Source: Candidatus Enterocloster excrementipullorum
GTDB taxonomy: Bacteria; Bacillota; Clostridia; Lachnospirales; Lachnospiraceae
Assembly (NCBI GenBank): GCA_019119575.1
Contig: DWWT01000035.1
Location: 1 to 32,550, forward strand
Direction: 5' to 3'
DNA: 32,550 nucleotides
The position numbers and the translations under genes are program-made. Below the pieces are notes generated by a model. That model had not been told where the DNA came from, searched no databases, and saw nothing but the letters and a program-made list of their open reading frames with translations. Below, piece after piece: positions 1 to 8,334 of this stretch (position 1 is the stretch's first letter; the number at the start of each line of letters is the position of its first letter).

Positions 1-640
1 CCGCGCCGATACGGTCGATGTCCACCGCTTTCGCAGGCTGAGGCCGTATCAGATCTTCGGCCCCATTTTGATAATAATTCTTCAGATTAATCCCGCCCCA
101 GTACACGCCGCCTCGAAAGGCCTTCCAGAACCAGTCCTCGCACTTTGCGATATTCTCCTTCAGATAGTCGCGAAACGCCTGTCTGCTCGGAAAATCTTCC
201 TGGCTCTTTCCCTGAATGCGAAGAAAATCCCACCAGAAATACACATTGCCCACCGTGTACTGACAGAAGGGCTCCCCCGCCCGGGCCTTTTCCAGAACCG
301 CGTCAAACGCCTCCTGCAGGCTGTCAAAGGGCATCTCCTCTTCCAGAGCGGGCGTCATCACTCCGGAACGCAGACATATCAGCACTCCCAGTGCGCTGCC
401 CTGCTTCACGGATCTGCGCAGCAGACTGGCCGCCTTCCGGCCATCCTCCGGAAAGCCATGCCCATCCCACACATACTGTTCACCGCTGTAACACCGTGCC
501 AGAACGCAGCTGGCATCTCCGTCCCCGGCGGCAGATGCCTGTTCCAGGCTTTGGAGCGCCTCTTTCCCTCTGCCGGTCCACATTTGATAATAGATATCCC
601 GAAGCGCGGTCTCCACCGTACTGCTGAAAAAACGTCCCAT
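1..640 (-). CDS. Sel1-like repeat protein, 3' end outside window
   Basis: The frame is open from an ATG at 640 to the window edge (213 codons), so the C-terminus is missing. The start is set by a GGGAGG ribosome binding site about 9 nt upstream. The predicted protein is cytoplasmic, with no signal peptide. Residues 27-52 (EALQSLEQASAAGDGDAS and the following LARCY) have the Ala/Gly/Leu/Tyr spacing of a Sel1/TPR-like helical repeat. A second such unit may lie around 67-90. The middle is rich in Trp and Tyr (WWDF near 136-139). Sel1 repeats usually mediate protein-protein contacts, and no catalytic motif is visible, so a specific role cannot be given. The weak repeat match makes the family call moderate. 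That it is a gene is supported by the clean start, the RBS and the upstream promoter. Confidence 0.7.
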   Translation of the reverse strand, partial: MGRFFSSTVETALRDIYYQMWTGRGKEALQSLEQASAAGDGDASCVLARCYSGEQYVWDGHGFPEDGRKAASLLRRSVKQGSALGVLICLRSGVMTPALEEEMPFDSLQEAFDAVLEKARAGEPFCQYTVGNVYFWWDFLRIQGKSQEDFPSRQAFRDYLKENIAKCEDWFWKAFRGGVYWGGINLKNYYQNGAEDLIRPQPAKAVDIDRIGA

Positions 641-665
641 AGCTGCTACCTCCCATTTTTTCTTT

Positions 666-694
666 ATTCTACCATACTTCCCGGGACATGGAAA
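666..694 (-). promoter_or_regulatory. Sigma-A-type promoter for the Sel1-like gene
   Basis: On the minus strand TTTCCA (694-689) and TAGAAT (671-666) are separated by 17 nt. They match the -35 and -10 consensus at 4/6 and 5/6. The -10 box ends 25 nt before the ATG at 640, leaving a very short leader that holds the RBS. Confidence 0.5.
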
Positions 695-715
695 TATCTT
701 CTATCTCCCCAATAC

Positions 716-770
716 AAAGAGAGGAGGCAAAAGCCGCCGTATTCCGCAGCTGCTGCCTCCCCTTATTTTT
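716..770. terminator. Possible bidirectional terminator after the hexapeptide-repeat gene
   Basis: An inverted repeat GGAGGCA (723-729) / TGCCTCC (754-760) with further partial pairing inside is flanked by T-rich sequence on both strands. It has CTTATTTTTT on the plus side and a weaker TCTCTTTG on the minus side. It lies about 50 nt past the stop of the minus-strand gene at 809-1531, and so could end that transcript. The minus-side T tract is imperfect, hence the modest confidence. Confidence 0.4.
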
Positions 771-808
771 TGCGTCTTATTCCACCGCAGCCGTTTCGGC
801 TGTTTTTC

Positions 809-1531
809 TTACTTCACAACCTTCAGTCCGCCCTTGCCCGCAGGCTCTTCCTCCTCGCGAACCTCTTTCGTCACGATGTTGTCCTTATCCTTGTAAATGG
901 AGTTTGCCGGAACGCAGCCCCGCACGCTGGATAAGGGGTAGATGTTGGAATTCTTTCCGATCACCGTACCGGGGTTGAGTACGCTGTTGCAGCCAACCTC
1001 CACGCAGTCGCCCAGGATCGCTCCGAATTTCTTGAGACCGGTCTCCACATCGCCGTCCTCGGCGTGAACCTTCACCAGGGTCTTGTCGGACTTCACGTTG
1101 GAGGTCACGGCGCCTGCTCCCATGTGAGCCTTGTAGCCCAGGATGGAATCGCCCACGTAATTAAAGTGGGGCACCTGCACCTCGTCAAAGAGCACCGCAT
1201 TCTTGAGCTCGCAGGAATTTCCCACAACCGCGCGCTCGCCGATAATCACCTTGCCCCGCAGGAACGCGCCCTGGCGCACCTGCGCGCCCGCGCAGATAAT
1301 CATAGGGCCGGCCGCCGCAACGCCGGGGGCCATGCGGGCTGTCTTGTGAATCCAGATGTCCTTGCCCAGCTTCCGGTACTCATTTTCCGGAAGGAGGGGG
1401 CCAAGCGTTGTGATGAACTCCCCGATTCCGCCCAGAACCTCCCAGGGATAGGTCTTCCCGTCAAAAAGGCGCTCCGCAATGGTGTGCTCCGTGCCTAAAA
1501 GCTCTTTCCATGTCATATTTTCCAGTTTCAT
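809..1531 (-). CDS. Hexapeptide-repeat (left-handed beta-helix) transferase-like protein
   Basis: This 240-residue protein resembles the C-terminal acetyltransferase half of GlmU-type UDP-N-acetylglucosamine pyrophosphorylases. Hexapeptide turns run from about residue 60 to 210 (for example the GERAVVGNSCELKNAVLF, GAGAVTSNVKSDKT and GDCVEVGCNSVLNPGTVIG stretches). There is no N-terminal nucleotidyltransferase domain. Such proteins form trimeric beta-helices that bind acyl-CoA or sugar nucleotides; the substrate here cannot be read from the sequence. The start is well supported by GGAG 8 nt upstream. Its ATG shares the ATGA quartet (1528-1531) with the stop of topB, so translation is probably coupled. 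The C-terminus is a charged tail (EEEEPAGKGG). It could be a sugar-nucleotide or acyl transferase for cell-surface precursors; that is inference. Confidence 0.85.
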   Translation of the reverse strand: MKLENMTWKELLGTEHTIAERLFDGKTYPWEVLGGIGEFITTLGPLLPENEYRKLGKDIWIHKTARMAPGVAAAGPMIICAGAQVRQGAFLRGKVIIGERAVVGNSCELKNAVLFDEVQVPHFNYVGDSILGYKAHMGAGAVTSNVKSDKTLVKVHAEDGDVETGLKKFGAILGDCVEVGCNSVLNPGTVIGKNSNIYPLSSVRGCVPANSIYKDKDNIVTKEVREEEEPAGKGGLKVVK

Positions 1532-3726
1532 TTCTCGTTCTCCTTTTTCTTTCCTTTATAAAATACAGCCGCCGCGTCAAACATGCCCCGCATGTCCGGC
1601 GGGTGCTCCATACGGATTACATTCATGGTTCTTCCCGCCACGAACCGGCCCAGCTTTTCCATATATTCCTCGGAGGTGATGCTTCCCTCTGCCACATAGG
1701 TGAGGCCCTTCTCCCAGCTGGCTGTCAGCTCCGGATTTAAGAGCTGGCGGATGGAATGGTCCACCACGTCATAGACCATCTCCCCGAATAATGTGGGAGT
1801 AATCACCTGGGTCTTTTGATTCAGACTCAAATACTTGATATTAAACAGCTTTTTCAAAATTTCCGCCCGTGTGGCACTGGTTCCGATGCCGCTTCCCTTG
1901 ATCTGGGCCCGCAGCTCCTCGTCCTCAATGAGCTGTCCCGCGTTCTCCATTGCCAGAATCATGGAGCCGGAGGTGTAGCGCTTGGGCGGCGAAGTCTCCC
2001 CCTCCTTGATGGAGAGCTCCGTCAACGATAGTATATCACCTTTTTTCAAATCCGCAAGGAGGGCGAGCAGGAGTTCTCTGGAAACCGCAGGAACTTGCTG
2101 GCCGGACTCTTCCGTTCCGGCTCCCGTACCCTTCGCCAAAGCCCCGGTTCCGGCGCTCTCTGCCAGATTCCCGGCTCCGGGTGCGGCATCTGCTCCGGCC
2201 CCGCCGGCGTCCGCGGACGCATTCTCCGCCGCCCCGTCCTCAAAACTCTCCTCTACTCCGGCGTTCAGCGCGCGTTTATCCCCGGAAGCTTTCAGCCACC
2301 CCGGCTCGGTCAGCACCTTAAAGGAAGCAAAAAAATGCTCTCCCTTTCGCTCCAGCTCCAGACCGTACTTTTGGTACACAGCCGGAGGATAAAAAATCGA
2401 GAGGAACCGGCGGCATATCACCTGATATACCTTTTCTGCCAGGGAAGATAAGCGGCCCGCATTCCCCAGCCCCTGGCCTGTGGGGATAATCGCATAATGG
2501 TCTGTGATCTGCTTGTCATTCACATACCGGGTCTTTCCTATCTTTTTCCAGGAATCCATGGACAGGACCTCGGCCGCCAGGGCTGCCATAGGGCCATAGC
2601 TTTTCAGACCGCCCAGATTTTTCCCGATCTCCTTTGCAACAGCGCTTGAGAGCACCCGGGCATCGGTTCTGGGATAGGTGACCATCTTTTTCTCATACAG
2701 CTCCTGGACAATCTTTAGCGTCTCGTCCGGGCTGATCTTAAACATCTTGGAGCAGGTATTCTGCAGCTCTGCCAGATTAAAAAGAAGGGGCGGATTTTTC
2801 GTTTCCTTCTTCTTTTCCTTGGAAATCACTCTGGCGGGCAGGGGTTCCCGGCTTCCCTCCTCATTTACCATGAGGAAATCAATGAGCTCCTGGGCCTTTT
2901 CCCGCTCCTTAAAGCCGTTGTCCTTGTATAGCCAGGGGGTATTAAAATACCGGGATCCCTCCACAGCCTTCCATTCCGCCTGAACAGGGATATCCCCATC
3001 GGGCCGGGACGCCAAAAATGTGCCGATCACCCGGTAGAAAGGCGTCTTCACAAACTCTCGTATCTCCCGCTCCCGGCGCACCGCCATGCCCAGCACGCAG
3101 GTCATCACCCGGCCGGCCGAGAGCACAGGACGCCGGGTCTCCCCCAGATACGCGCCCATGACCGGGCCGAATTTCAGGGTGAGGGCCCGCGAAAAATTAA
3201 TGCCCATCAGGTAGTCTTCCTTGGCCCGCAGATAGGCGGAGGCGGAGAGATTGTCGTACTCCGCCTCATCCTTTGCCTCCCGGATTCCCCGGAGAATCTC
3301 CTCCTCGGTCTGGGAATCAATCCACACACGCTTCTGCTTTTTCTCTGGCCCCACCCCGGCCATCTGGGCCACCAGACGGTAGATGTACTCTCCCTCGCGC
3401 CCGGAGTCCGTACACACATAGATGGTGTCAATATCCGGCCGGGTGAGCAGTCCCTTAACGATGGCAAACTGCTTTGCCACCGCCGGAATCACCTCATATT
3501 TAAAATCCTTTGGCAGAAAGGGAATCGTCTGAAAGCTCCAGCGCTTAAAGCGGGCATCGTAGGCTTCAGGATAGCTCATGGTCACCAGATGGCCCACGCA
3601 CCAGGTGACCACCGCGTCCTCGGACTCAATATAGCCGTCCTGGCGGCGGCCCTGGATCTTTAATGCCTGGGCAAACTGCTGGGCCACACTGGGTTTCTCC
3701 GCAATATAGAGAGATTTATTCCGCAT
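1528..3726 (-). CDS. topB: DNA topoisomerase III (type IA)
   Basis: This is a type IA topoisomerase that cuts one strand and passes another, acting in decatenation and removal of recombination intermediates. The N-terminal Toprim domain shows IAEKPSVAQ (residues 8-16) and TDSGREGE (106-113). The catalytic tyrosine is Tyr351 in TYPRTD. At 732 residues the length is normal for TopB, and no C-terminal zinc finger is present. Residues about 484-548 form an Ala/Gly-rich, Glu-containing stretch that looks like a disordered linker and is more repetitive than the rest of the protein. The ATG at 3726 lies inside the end of galM (11-nt overlap), with only a weak RBS (GGACGG), which suggests translational coupling. 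The 3' end overlaps the next gene by 4 nt. The Toprim and TYPRTD motifs make the identification secure. Confidence 0.97.
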   Translation of the reverse strand: MRNKSLYIAEKPSVAQQFAQALKIQGRRQDGYIESEDAVVTWCVGHLVTMSYPEAYDARFKRWSFQTIPFLPKDFKYEVIPAVAKQFAIVKGLLTRPDIDTIYVCTDSGREGEYIYRLVAQMAGVGPEKKQKRVWIDSQTEEEILRGIREAKDEAEYDNLSASAYLRAKEDYLMGINFSRALTLKFGPVMGAYLGETRRPVLSAGRVMTCVLGMAVRREREIREFVKTPFYRVIGTFLASRPDGDIPVQAEWKAVEGSRYFNTPWLYKDNGFKEREKAQELIDFLMVNEEGSREPLPARVISKEKKKETKNPPLLFNLAELQNTCSKMFKISPDETLKIVQELYEKKMVTYPRTDARVLSSAVAKEIGKNLGGLKSYGPMAALAAEVLSMDSWKKIGKTRYVNDKQITDHYAIIPTGQGLGNAGRLSSLAEKVYQVICRRFLSIFYPPAVYQKYGLELERKGEHFFASFKVLTEPGWLKASGDKRALNAGVEESFEDGAAENASADAGGAGADAAPGAGNLAESAGTGALAKGTGAGTEESGQQVPAVSRELLLALLADLKKGDILSLTELSIKEGETSPPKRYTSGSMILAMENAGQLIEDEELRAQIKGSGIGTSATRAEILKKLFNIKYLSLNQKTQVITPTLFGEMVYDVVDHSIRQLLNPELTASWEKGLTYVAEGSITSEEYMEKLGRFVAGRTMNVIRMEHPPDMRGMFDAAAVFYKGKKKENEK

Positions 3727-4774
3727 AGAACCGGTAAACCGTCCTGGTCTGGTAGGTGTCGCCCGCCTTCAAAATGGGAGACGGGAACTGGGGCTTATGG
3801 CAGGCGTCCGGATAATATTGGGTCTCAAAGCAGTAAGCCTGCCGCCGCCCGTAATGGACGCCTCCCTTTCCGGGCATAAAATCTTTCAGTCCATTGGCCG
3901 TATAGAACTGAACGCCCGGAAGATCCGTGTAGGTCTCCATCACCCGGCCGCTCTTCGGATCCCTTGCCCGGGCAGCCAGGGAGAGAACACCCGGCTCATG
4001 ATCCAGAACCCAGTTGTGGTCATATCCATTTCCCAGGACAAGCTGCTCAAAATCTGCCTCGATATCCTGTCCAATGGCCTTCATCTGCGTGAAATCCATG
4101 GGGGTTCCCGCTACCGGAGCGATTTCCCCGGTGGGGATGGAACCCGCGTCCGCAGGCGTGTAGGAGGAAGCGTTCAGCCATACCTCCTGGTTCAGAACCT
4201 CTCCGCCGTCATGGCCCGCCAGATTGAAATAGCTGTGATTGGTGAAATTGGCTATGGTGTCCTTATCGCTCACCATCTGATAATCGAGAAGCAGACGGTT
4301 ATCGTCCGTCAGCGTGTAGCTCACCCGGATTTTCGCATTTCCCGGATATCCCTGATCCCCGTCCGGGCTCTCCAGGAAGAAGTCCAGGCGGTCTCCCTCC
4401 TCGGTGGCAGCCTCTGTGCACTCCCACAGCCGGATATGGTAAAGGTTCGGGGCGCTGTGCAGGTTGTTCGGTCCATTGTTGGCCGCCAGCTTGTAGTCCA
4501 CCCCGTCAATGGTAATCACCGCCCCGCCGATGCGGTTGGCGTTGCGGCCGATGGGCGCGCCAAAATGAGGCGGATTCTGCAGATAGCTCTCCAGATCGTC
4601 ATATCCAAGAACCACATCCGCCATTTTCCCCTCCCGGTCCGGCACCATCATGGATACCCACACCGCGCCCAGAGTTATGAAGGAAGCAGAAACTCCCTCT
4701 TTATTTGTCAGCGTATACTTAAAAACCTCCTGCCCATCAGGCATATTTCCAAAATGTTCCTTCTGAATCGACAT
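3716..4774 (-). CDS. galM: Aldose 1-epimerase (galactose mutarotase)
   Basis: It interconverts alpha and beta anomers of galactose or glucose, feeding sugar metabolism in the cytoplasm. The 352-residue length matches the family. Family motifs visible are GRNANRIG (76-83), the catalytic histidine His180 in NFTNHSYFNLAGH, and the catalytic base Glu317 in CFETQYYPD. The start at 4774 has GGGAGG 8 nt upstream. It sits 70 nt downstream of asd and overlaps the start of topB by 11 nt, so asd, galM, topB and the hexapeptide-repeat gene could be one transcript even though their functions are unrelated. No sugar-catabolic neighbours (galK, galT) are present, so its role here may be general carbohydrate housekeeping. 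Confidence 0.95.
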   Translation of the reverse strand: MSIQKEHFGNMPDGQEVFKYTLTNKEGVSASFITLGAVWVSMMVPDREGKMADVVLGYDDLESYLQNPPHFGAPIGRNANRIGGAVITIDGVDYKLAANNGPNNLHSAPNLYHIRLWECTEAATEEGDRLDFFLESPDGDQGYPGNAKIRVSYTLTDDNRLLLDYQMVSDKDTIANFTNHSYFNLAGHDGGEVLNQEVWLNASSYTPADAGSIPTGEIAPVAGTPMDFTQMKAIGQDIEADFEQLVLGNGYDHNWVLDHEPGVLSLAARARDPKSGRVMETYTDLPGVQFYTANGLKDFMPGKGGVHYGRRQAYCFETQYYPDACHKPQFPSPILKAGDTYQTRTVYRFYAE

Positions 4775-4844
4775 ATCCTCCCGCTCCTCTCCTTACTCTT
4801 AATCAACCCTTCTCAATTGGGGGCCTTTGCAGCCAGACAGTATC

Positions 4845-5933
4845 TTACGCCTTGGCCTTGATATACCCCTTTGCCGTCAGAAGCTCCGCGCACAGCACGG
4901 CGCCTCCTGCCGCTCCCCGCAGCGTGTTGTGAGACAGGCCGATAAATTTATAGTCATAAACCGTATCCTCACGGAGGCGTCCCACGGAGATTCCCATTCC
5001 CCGCTCAAAATCCACGTCCAGGGTTACCTGGGGCCGGTTGTCCTCAGTGAGATACTGGATGAACTGCTTCGGCGCGCTGGGAAGATTTAACTCCTGGGGC
5101 AGGCCCTTGTAGGATGTCATGGCCTCGATGAGCTGCTCCTTGGTCGGTTTTTTGTTGAACCGCACAAACACCGCCGCGGTATGGCCGTTGAGCACAGGCA
5201 CGCGGACGCACTGGCAGGTGATCACCGGGCTCTGGGCCTTTACAATCACGCCGTTTTCAATCTTGCCCCAGATCCGCAGAGGCTCCTGCTCGCTCTTCTC
5301 TTCCTCGCCGCCGATGTAGGGGATAATATTCCCCATCATCTCCGGCCAGTCCTTAAAGGTCTTTCCCGCGCCGGAAATGGCCTGGTAGGTGGTGACCACC
5401 GCCTCGCAGGGCTCAAATTCCTTCCACGCCGTCAGCACCGGCGCATAGCTCTGGATGGAGCAGTTGGGCTTCACCGCGATAAATCCGCGCTCCGTTCCCA
5501 GACGCTTTTTCTGGAAGGGAATCACATCAAAATGCTCCGGGTTCACCTCCGGAATCACCATGGGCACATCCGGAGTCCAGCGGTGGGCGCTGTTGTTGGA
5601 CACCACCGGGGTCTCGGTCTTTGCGTAGGCCTCCTCGATGGCCTTTATCTCATCCTTGGTCATGTCCACCGCGCTGAACACAAAGTCCACCCCGGCGGCC
5701 ACCTCTTCCACCTGGTTCACATTCATCACAACAAGGTTCTTTACCGCTTCGGGCATGGGCGTATCCATTTTCCAGCGGTCTCCCACCGCCTCCTCATACG
5801 TCTTTCCCGCAGAACGGGGGCTGGCCGCCACCACAGCTACCTCATACCAGGGGTGACCCGCCAGCAGGGAGACAAACCTCTGTCCCACCATGCCTGTTGC
5901 TCCAAGTACGCCGACTTTTAACTTCTTTTCCAT
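4845..5933 (-). CDS. asd: Aspartate-semialdehyde dehydrogenase, archaeal/fungal-type
   Basis: It reduces aspartyl-4-phosphate to aspartate semialdehyde with NADPH, the branch point to lysine, diaminopimelate, threonine and methionine. The nucleotide-binding loop is GATGMVGQ (11-18). The catalytic cysteine is Cys158 in VKPNCSIQ and the catalytic histidine is probably His251 in LNGHTAAVFVRF. The 362-residue length and the SGAGKTFKDWPEMMGN stretch fit the archaeal/fungal clade rather than the shorter E. coli or B. subtilis types. The RBS is GGAG 10 nt before the ATG. A promoter and a hairpin lie in the 131-nt gap from parC. No lysine riboswitch fits in this leader. The function call is firm. Confidence 0.96.
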   Translation of the reverse strand: MEKKLKVGVLGATGMVGQRFVSLLAGHPWYEVAVVAASPRSAGKTYEEAVGDRWKMDTPMPEAVKNLVVMNVNQVEEVAAGVDFVFSAVDMTKDEIKAIEEAYAKTETPVVSNNSAHRWTPDVPMVIPEVNPEHFDVIPFQKKRLGTERGFIAVKPNCSIQSYAPVLTAWKEFEPCEAVVTTYQAISGAGKTFKDWPEMMGNIIPYIGGEEEKSEQEPLRIWGKIENGVIVKAQSPVITCQCVRVPVLNGHTAAVFVRFNKKPTKEQLIEAMTSYKGLPQELNLPSAPKQFIQYLTEDNRPQVTLDVDFERGMGISVGRLREDTVYDYKFIGLSHNTLRGAAGGAVLCAELLTAKGYIKAKA

Positions 5934-6022
5934 TGGCTTTTTTCTCCTCCGCTATCATTATTCGGAACGGCGCATGTCCCGAAGGCCCTTGTTTTCCCGC
6001 CGCCCCGAACTGTTTACCATAC

Positions 6023-6051
6023 ATTTTAATTCAGGACTGTAAAAAATGCAA
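6023..6051 (-). promoter_or_regulatory. Candidate sigma-A promoter for asd
   Basis: On the minus strand TTGCAT (6051-6046) and TAAAAT (6028-6023) are spaced by exactly 17 nt, in the gap between parC and asd. The -10 matches 5/6. The -35 keeps the TTG core. The predicted leader is about 80 nt and contains an inverted repeat. Confidence 0.5.
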
Positions 6052-6064
6052 CCGCTCTTCGCGT

Positions 6065-8299
6065 TTACAGACGTATTTTGCTTCCCTTTCCATCCCTCTT
6101 TGCCAGCTTTAACCGGTTCAAGTGGACTTCCTTCCCCTTGTAGTCGAGGACCGTATCCTCCCCCAGAAGGATGAGCTGCTCCAGCTCTTCGTTTTTCGCC
6201 AGCTTGATGCCGCGCACGCCCCGGGACGCCTTCTTAAACAGGGAAATCTCCTCCAGGAGGAATTTTAGGAAGACGCCGCCGGTGGTCACCAGAACCACCT
6301 GGCTCTCTCCGTTTACGGGAACCACGGTCACCACCTCGTCTCCCTCCTGGAGCTTTGTGGCCGCCACCATCCGGTTGTTCGTCTCAAATTCTTCCCCGGG
6401 CACCTGCTTAACCATGCCCATCTTCGTGGCAAACACCAGAACCCTTCCTTTCAGGCTTCCCGCGCAGGTGAGAAAACGGATGGAATCCTTTGTCCCGTCG
6501 TATTTGCTGATATTTTCAATCGGTATTCCCTTATCCCTGAGCTTTCCGGCGGGCACATCCGCTGCCTTAATCTGATACATATTTCCGCTGGCGGCAAAGA
6601 GACAGATTTTGTCCGTGGTAAGACAGGGAATCACATGAACCTGCTCGGTGTCCACGGTCTCCTTGTTTCTCTCATAGGTTCCCTTGTCCAAAAGCTTGCA
6701 GTAGCCGAACCGGTCCATGACGAAGACCGCCTCCTGAATCTGTACGGGCTCCTCCGCGTACACAGCCTCGGGGCCATCCTCAATGCGGGTCTTTCTGGGA
6801 ACGGCAAACTCCTTCTTAATCGCCGCCAAATCTTCCTTAATCACCGCGTCCATCTGCTGGCGGCTGCCCAGGATCTTCTCATACTCCTTAATCCGGGCAA
6901 GGGTGGCTTTATGCTCCTTCTCCAGGGCCAGGATCTCCAGCCCAATGAGCTTGTAGAGGCGCATTTCCAAAATAGCCGATGCCTGGCGCTCCGTAAAGTG
7001 AAGCTTCTTAGCGTCCTCCTCAAAGCCCTGGATGCGGAAATGAATCTTGGAGATATCTCCGGTCATGAGGCAGGCCTTGGCATCCTTTAGATTCTGCGCT
7101 CCCCGCAGAACGGCGATAATCAGGTCAATGCAGTCGCAGGCCGCAATCAGGCCTTCCTGAACCTCCTTTTTCTCCCGCTCCTTCTCTAAGAGCACCCGGT
7201 ACTTTTTCTCCGTGTTTTCGTACTGGAAATCCATAAAATTTTTCAGGATTCCCCGGAGATTCAAGGTCTCTGGCCTGCCCCCGGCGATGGCCAGCATATT
7301 GACCCCGAAGGTGTCCTCCAGCTTTGTCTTCTTGTAGAGCATGTTTTTGATGCGGTCAATGTCCGCGTCCTTGCGCAGCTCCAGCACAATGCGGATTCCC
7401 TCTTTGCTGGACTGGTTGGAAATATCCACCACGTCGGGGATCTTCTTTGTCTCCACCAGCTCCGCCACGTCCGTGAGAAATTTATTGATTCCCGCGCCGA
7501 TCATGGTGTAGGGGATCTCCGTAATCACCAGCTTGTCCTTGTCCGCCTTGCGCTTTCCAAGCTCCACATCAAAACGGCCCCGCAGCTTGATTTTTCCGGT
7601 TCCCGTCTCGTAAATCTGGGGCAGTTCGCTCTTGTTGGCGATGATTCCCCCGGTGGGAAAATCCGGCCCGGGCATGTATTCCATCAGCTCTTTTACCGTG
7701 ATCTGGGGATTATCAATGTAGGCCATGACCCCGTCCGCCACCTCTCCCAGGTTGTGGGGAGGGATGCTGGTGCTCATGCCCACGGCGATTCCCTCGGCGC
7801 CGTTGATCAAAAGGTTCGGCACCCGCACCGGGAGAACCTCGGGCTCCCGCTCCGTTTCGTCATAGTTGGGCACAAAGTTCACCGTCTTGTCCAGGTCTTT
7901 CAGATAGACCTCTTCGGCGAACTTCTCAAGCCTGGCCTCGGTGTAGCGCATAGCCGCGGCCCCGTCTCCCTCGATGGAGCCGAAGTTTCCGTGGCCGTCC
8001 ACCAGGGGCATTCCCTTTTTAAACTCCTGGCTCAACACCACCAGGGTATCGTAGATGGAGCTGTCCCCGTGGGGGTGGTATTTACCCATGGTATCGCCCA
8101 CAATACGCGCGGACTTGCGGTGGGGCTTGTCGTGGTCGAGGTGAAGCTGGCTCATATCGTAGAGCACCCGGCGCTGCACGGGCTTCAGCCCGTCCCTGGC
8201 GTCCGGGATGGCCCTGGCCGTGATGACGCTCATCGAGTAGTTTAAGTAGCTCTTCTGCATTTCCTCGCTGTATTCGGTTGTCAAAATCTTTTCAGCCAT
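6065..8299 (-). CDS. parC: DNA topoisomerase IV subunit A
   Basis: It is the breakage-reunion subunit of a type IIA topoisomerase and, with ParE, unlinks daughter chromosomes. The catalytic tyrosine is Tyr119 in [10 protein letters not shown]. The quinolone-determining region reads [13 protein letters not shown], with Ser80 and Asp84 at the positions where resistance changes usually occur, so it looks quinolone-sensitive there. The C-terminal beta-pinwheel region (about 510-744) lacks a clear GyrA box (QRRGGRG type). It has only the degenerate [10 protein letters not shown] sequence, which favours topoisomerase IV over gyrase. The length of 744 residues is shorter than most GyrA proteins. It begins 35 nt after parE with an AGGAGA ribosome binding site, so the two form an operon. 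A second gyrase-like pair should exist elsewhere in the genome; this is inferred. Confidence 0.93.
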   Translation of the reverse strand: MAEKILTTEYSEEMQKSYLNYSMSVITARAIPDARDGLKPVQRRVLYDMSQLHLDHDKPHRKSARIVGDTMGKYHPHGDSSIYDTLVVLSQEFKKGMPLVDGHGNFGSIEGDGAAAMRYTEARLEKFAEEVYLKDLDKTVNFVPNYDETEREPEVLPVRVPNLLINGAEGIAVGMSTSIPPHNLGEVADGVMAYIDNPQITVKELMEYMPGPDFPTGGIIANKSELPQIYETGTGKIKLRGRFDVELGKRKADKDKLVITEIPYTMIGAGINKFLTDVAELVETKKIPDVVDISNQSSKEGIRIVLELRKDADIDRIKNMLYKKTKLEDTFGVNMLAIAGGRPETLNLRGILKNFMDFQYENTEKKYRVLLEKEREKKEVQEGLIAACDCIDLIIAVLRGAQNLKDAKACLMTGDISKIHFRIQGFEEDAKKLHFTERQASAILEMRLYKLIGLEILALEKEHKATLARIKEYEKILGSRQQMDAVIKEDLAAIKKEFAVPRKTRIEDGPEAVYAEEPVQIQEAVFVMDRFGYCKLLDKGTYERNKETVDTEQVHVIPCLTTDKICLFAASGNMYQIKAADVPAGKLRDKGIPIENISKYDGTKDSIRFLTCAGSLKGRVLVFATKMGMVKQVPGEEFETNNRMVAATKLQEGDEVVTVVPVNGESQVVLVTTGGVFLKFLLEEISLFKKASRGVRGIKLAKNEELEQLILLGEDTVLDYKGKEVHLNRLKLAKRDGKGSKIRL

Positions 8300-8334
8300 T
8301 TATCTGCTCTCTCCTTTTTTTGGCGCACGGCAGC

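Noticed and set aside
5181-5921. 246-codon plus-strand frame opposite asd
   Set aside because: It is His-rich, has no RBS and lies fully antisense to a gene with intact catalytic motifs; a shadow frame.
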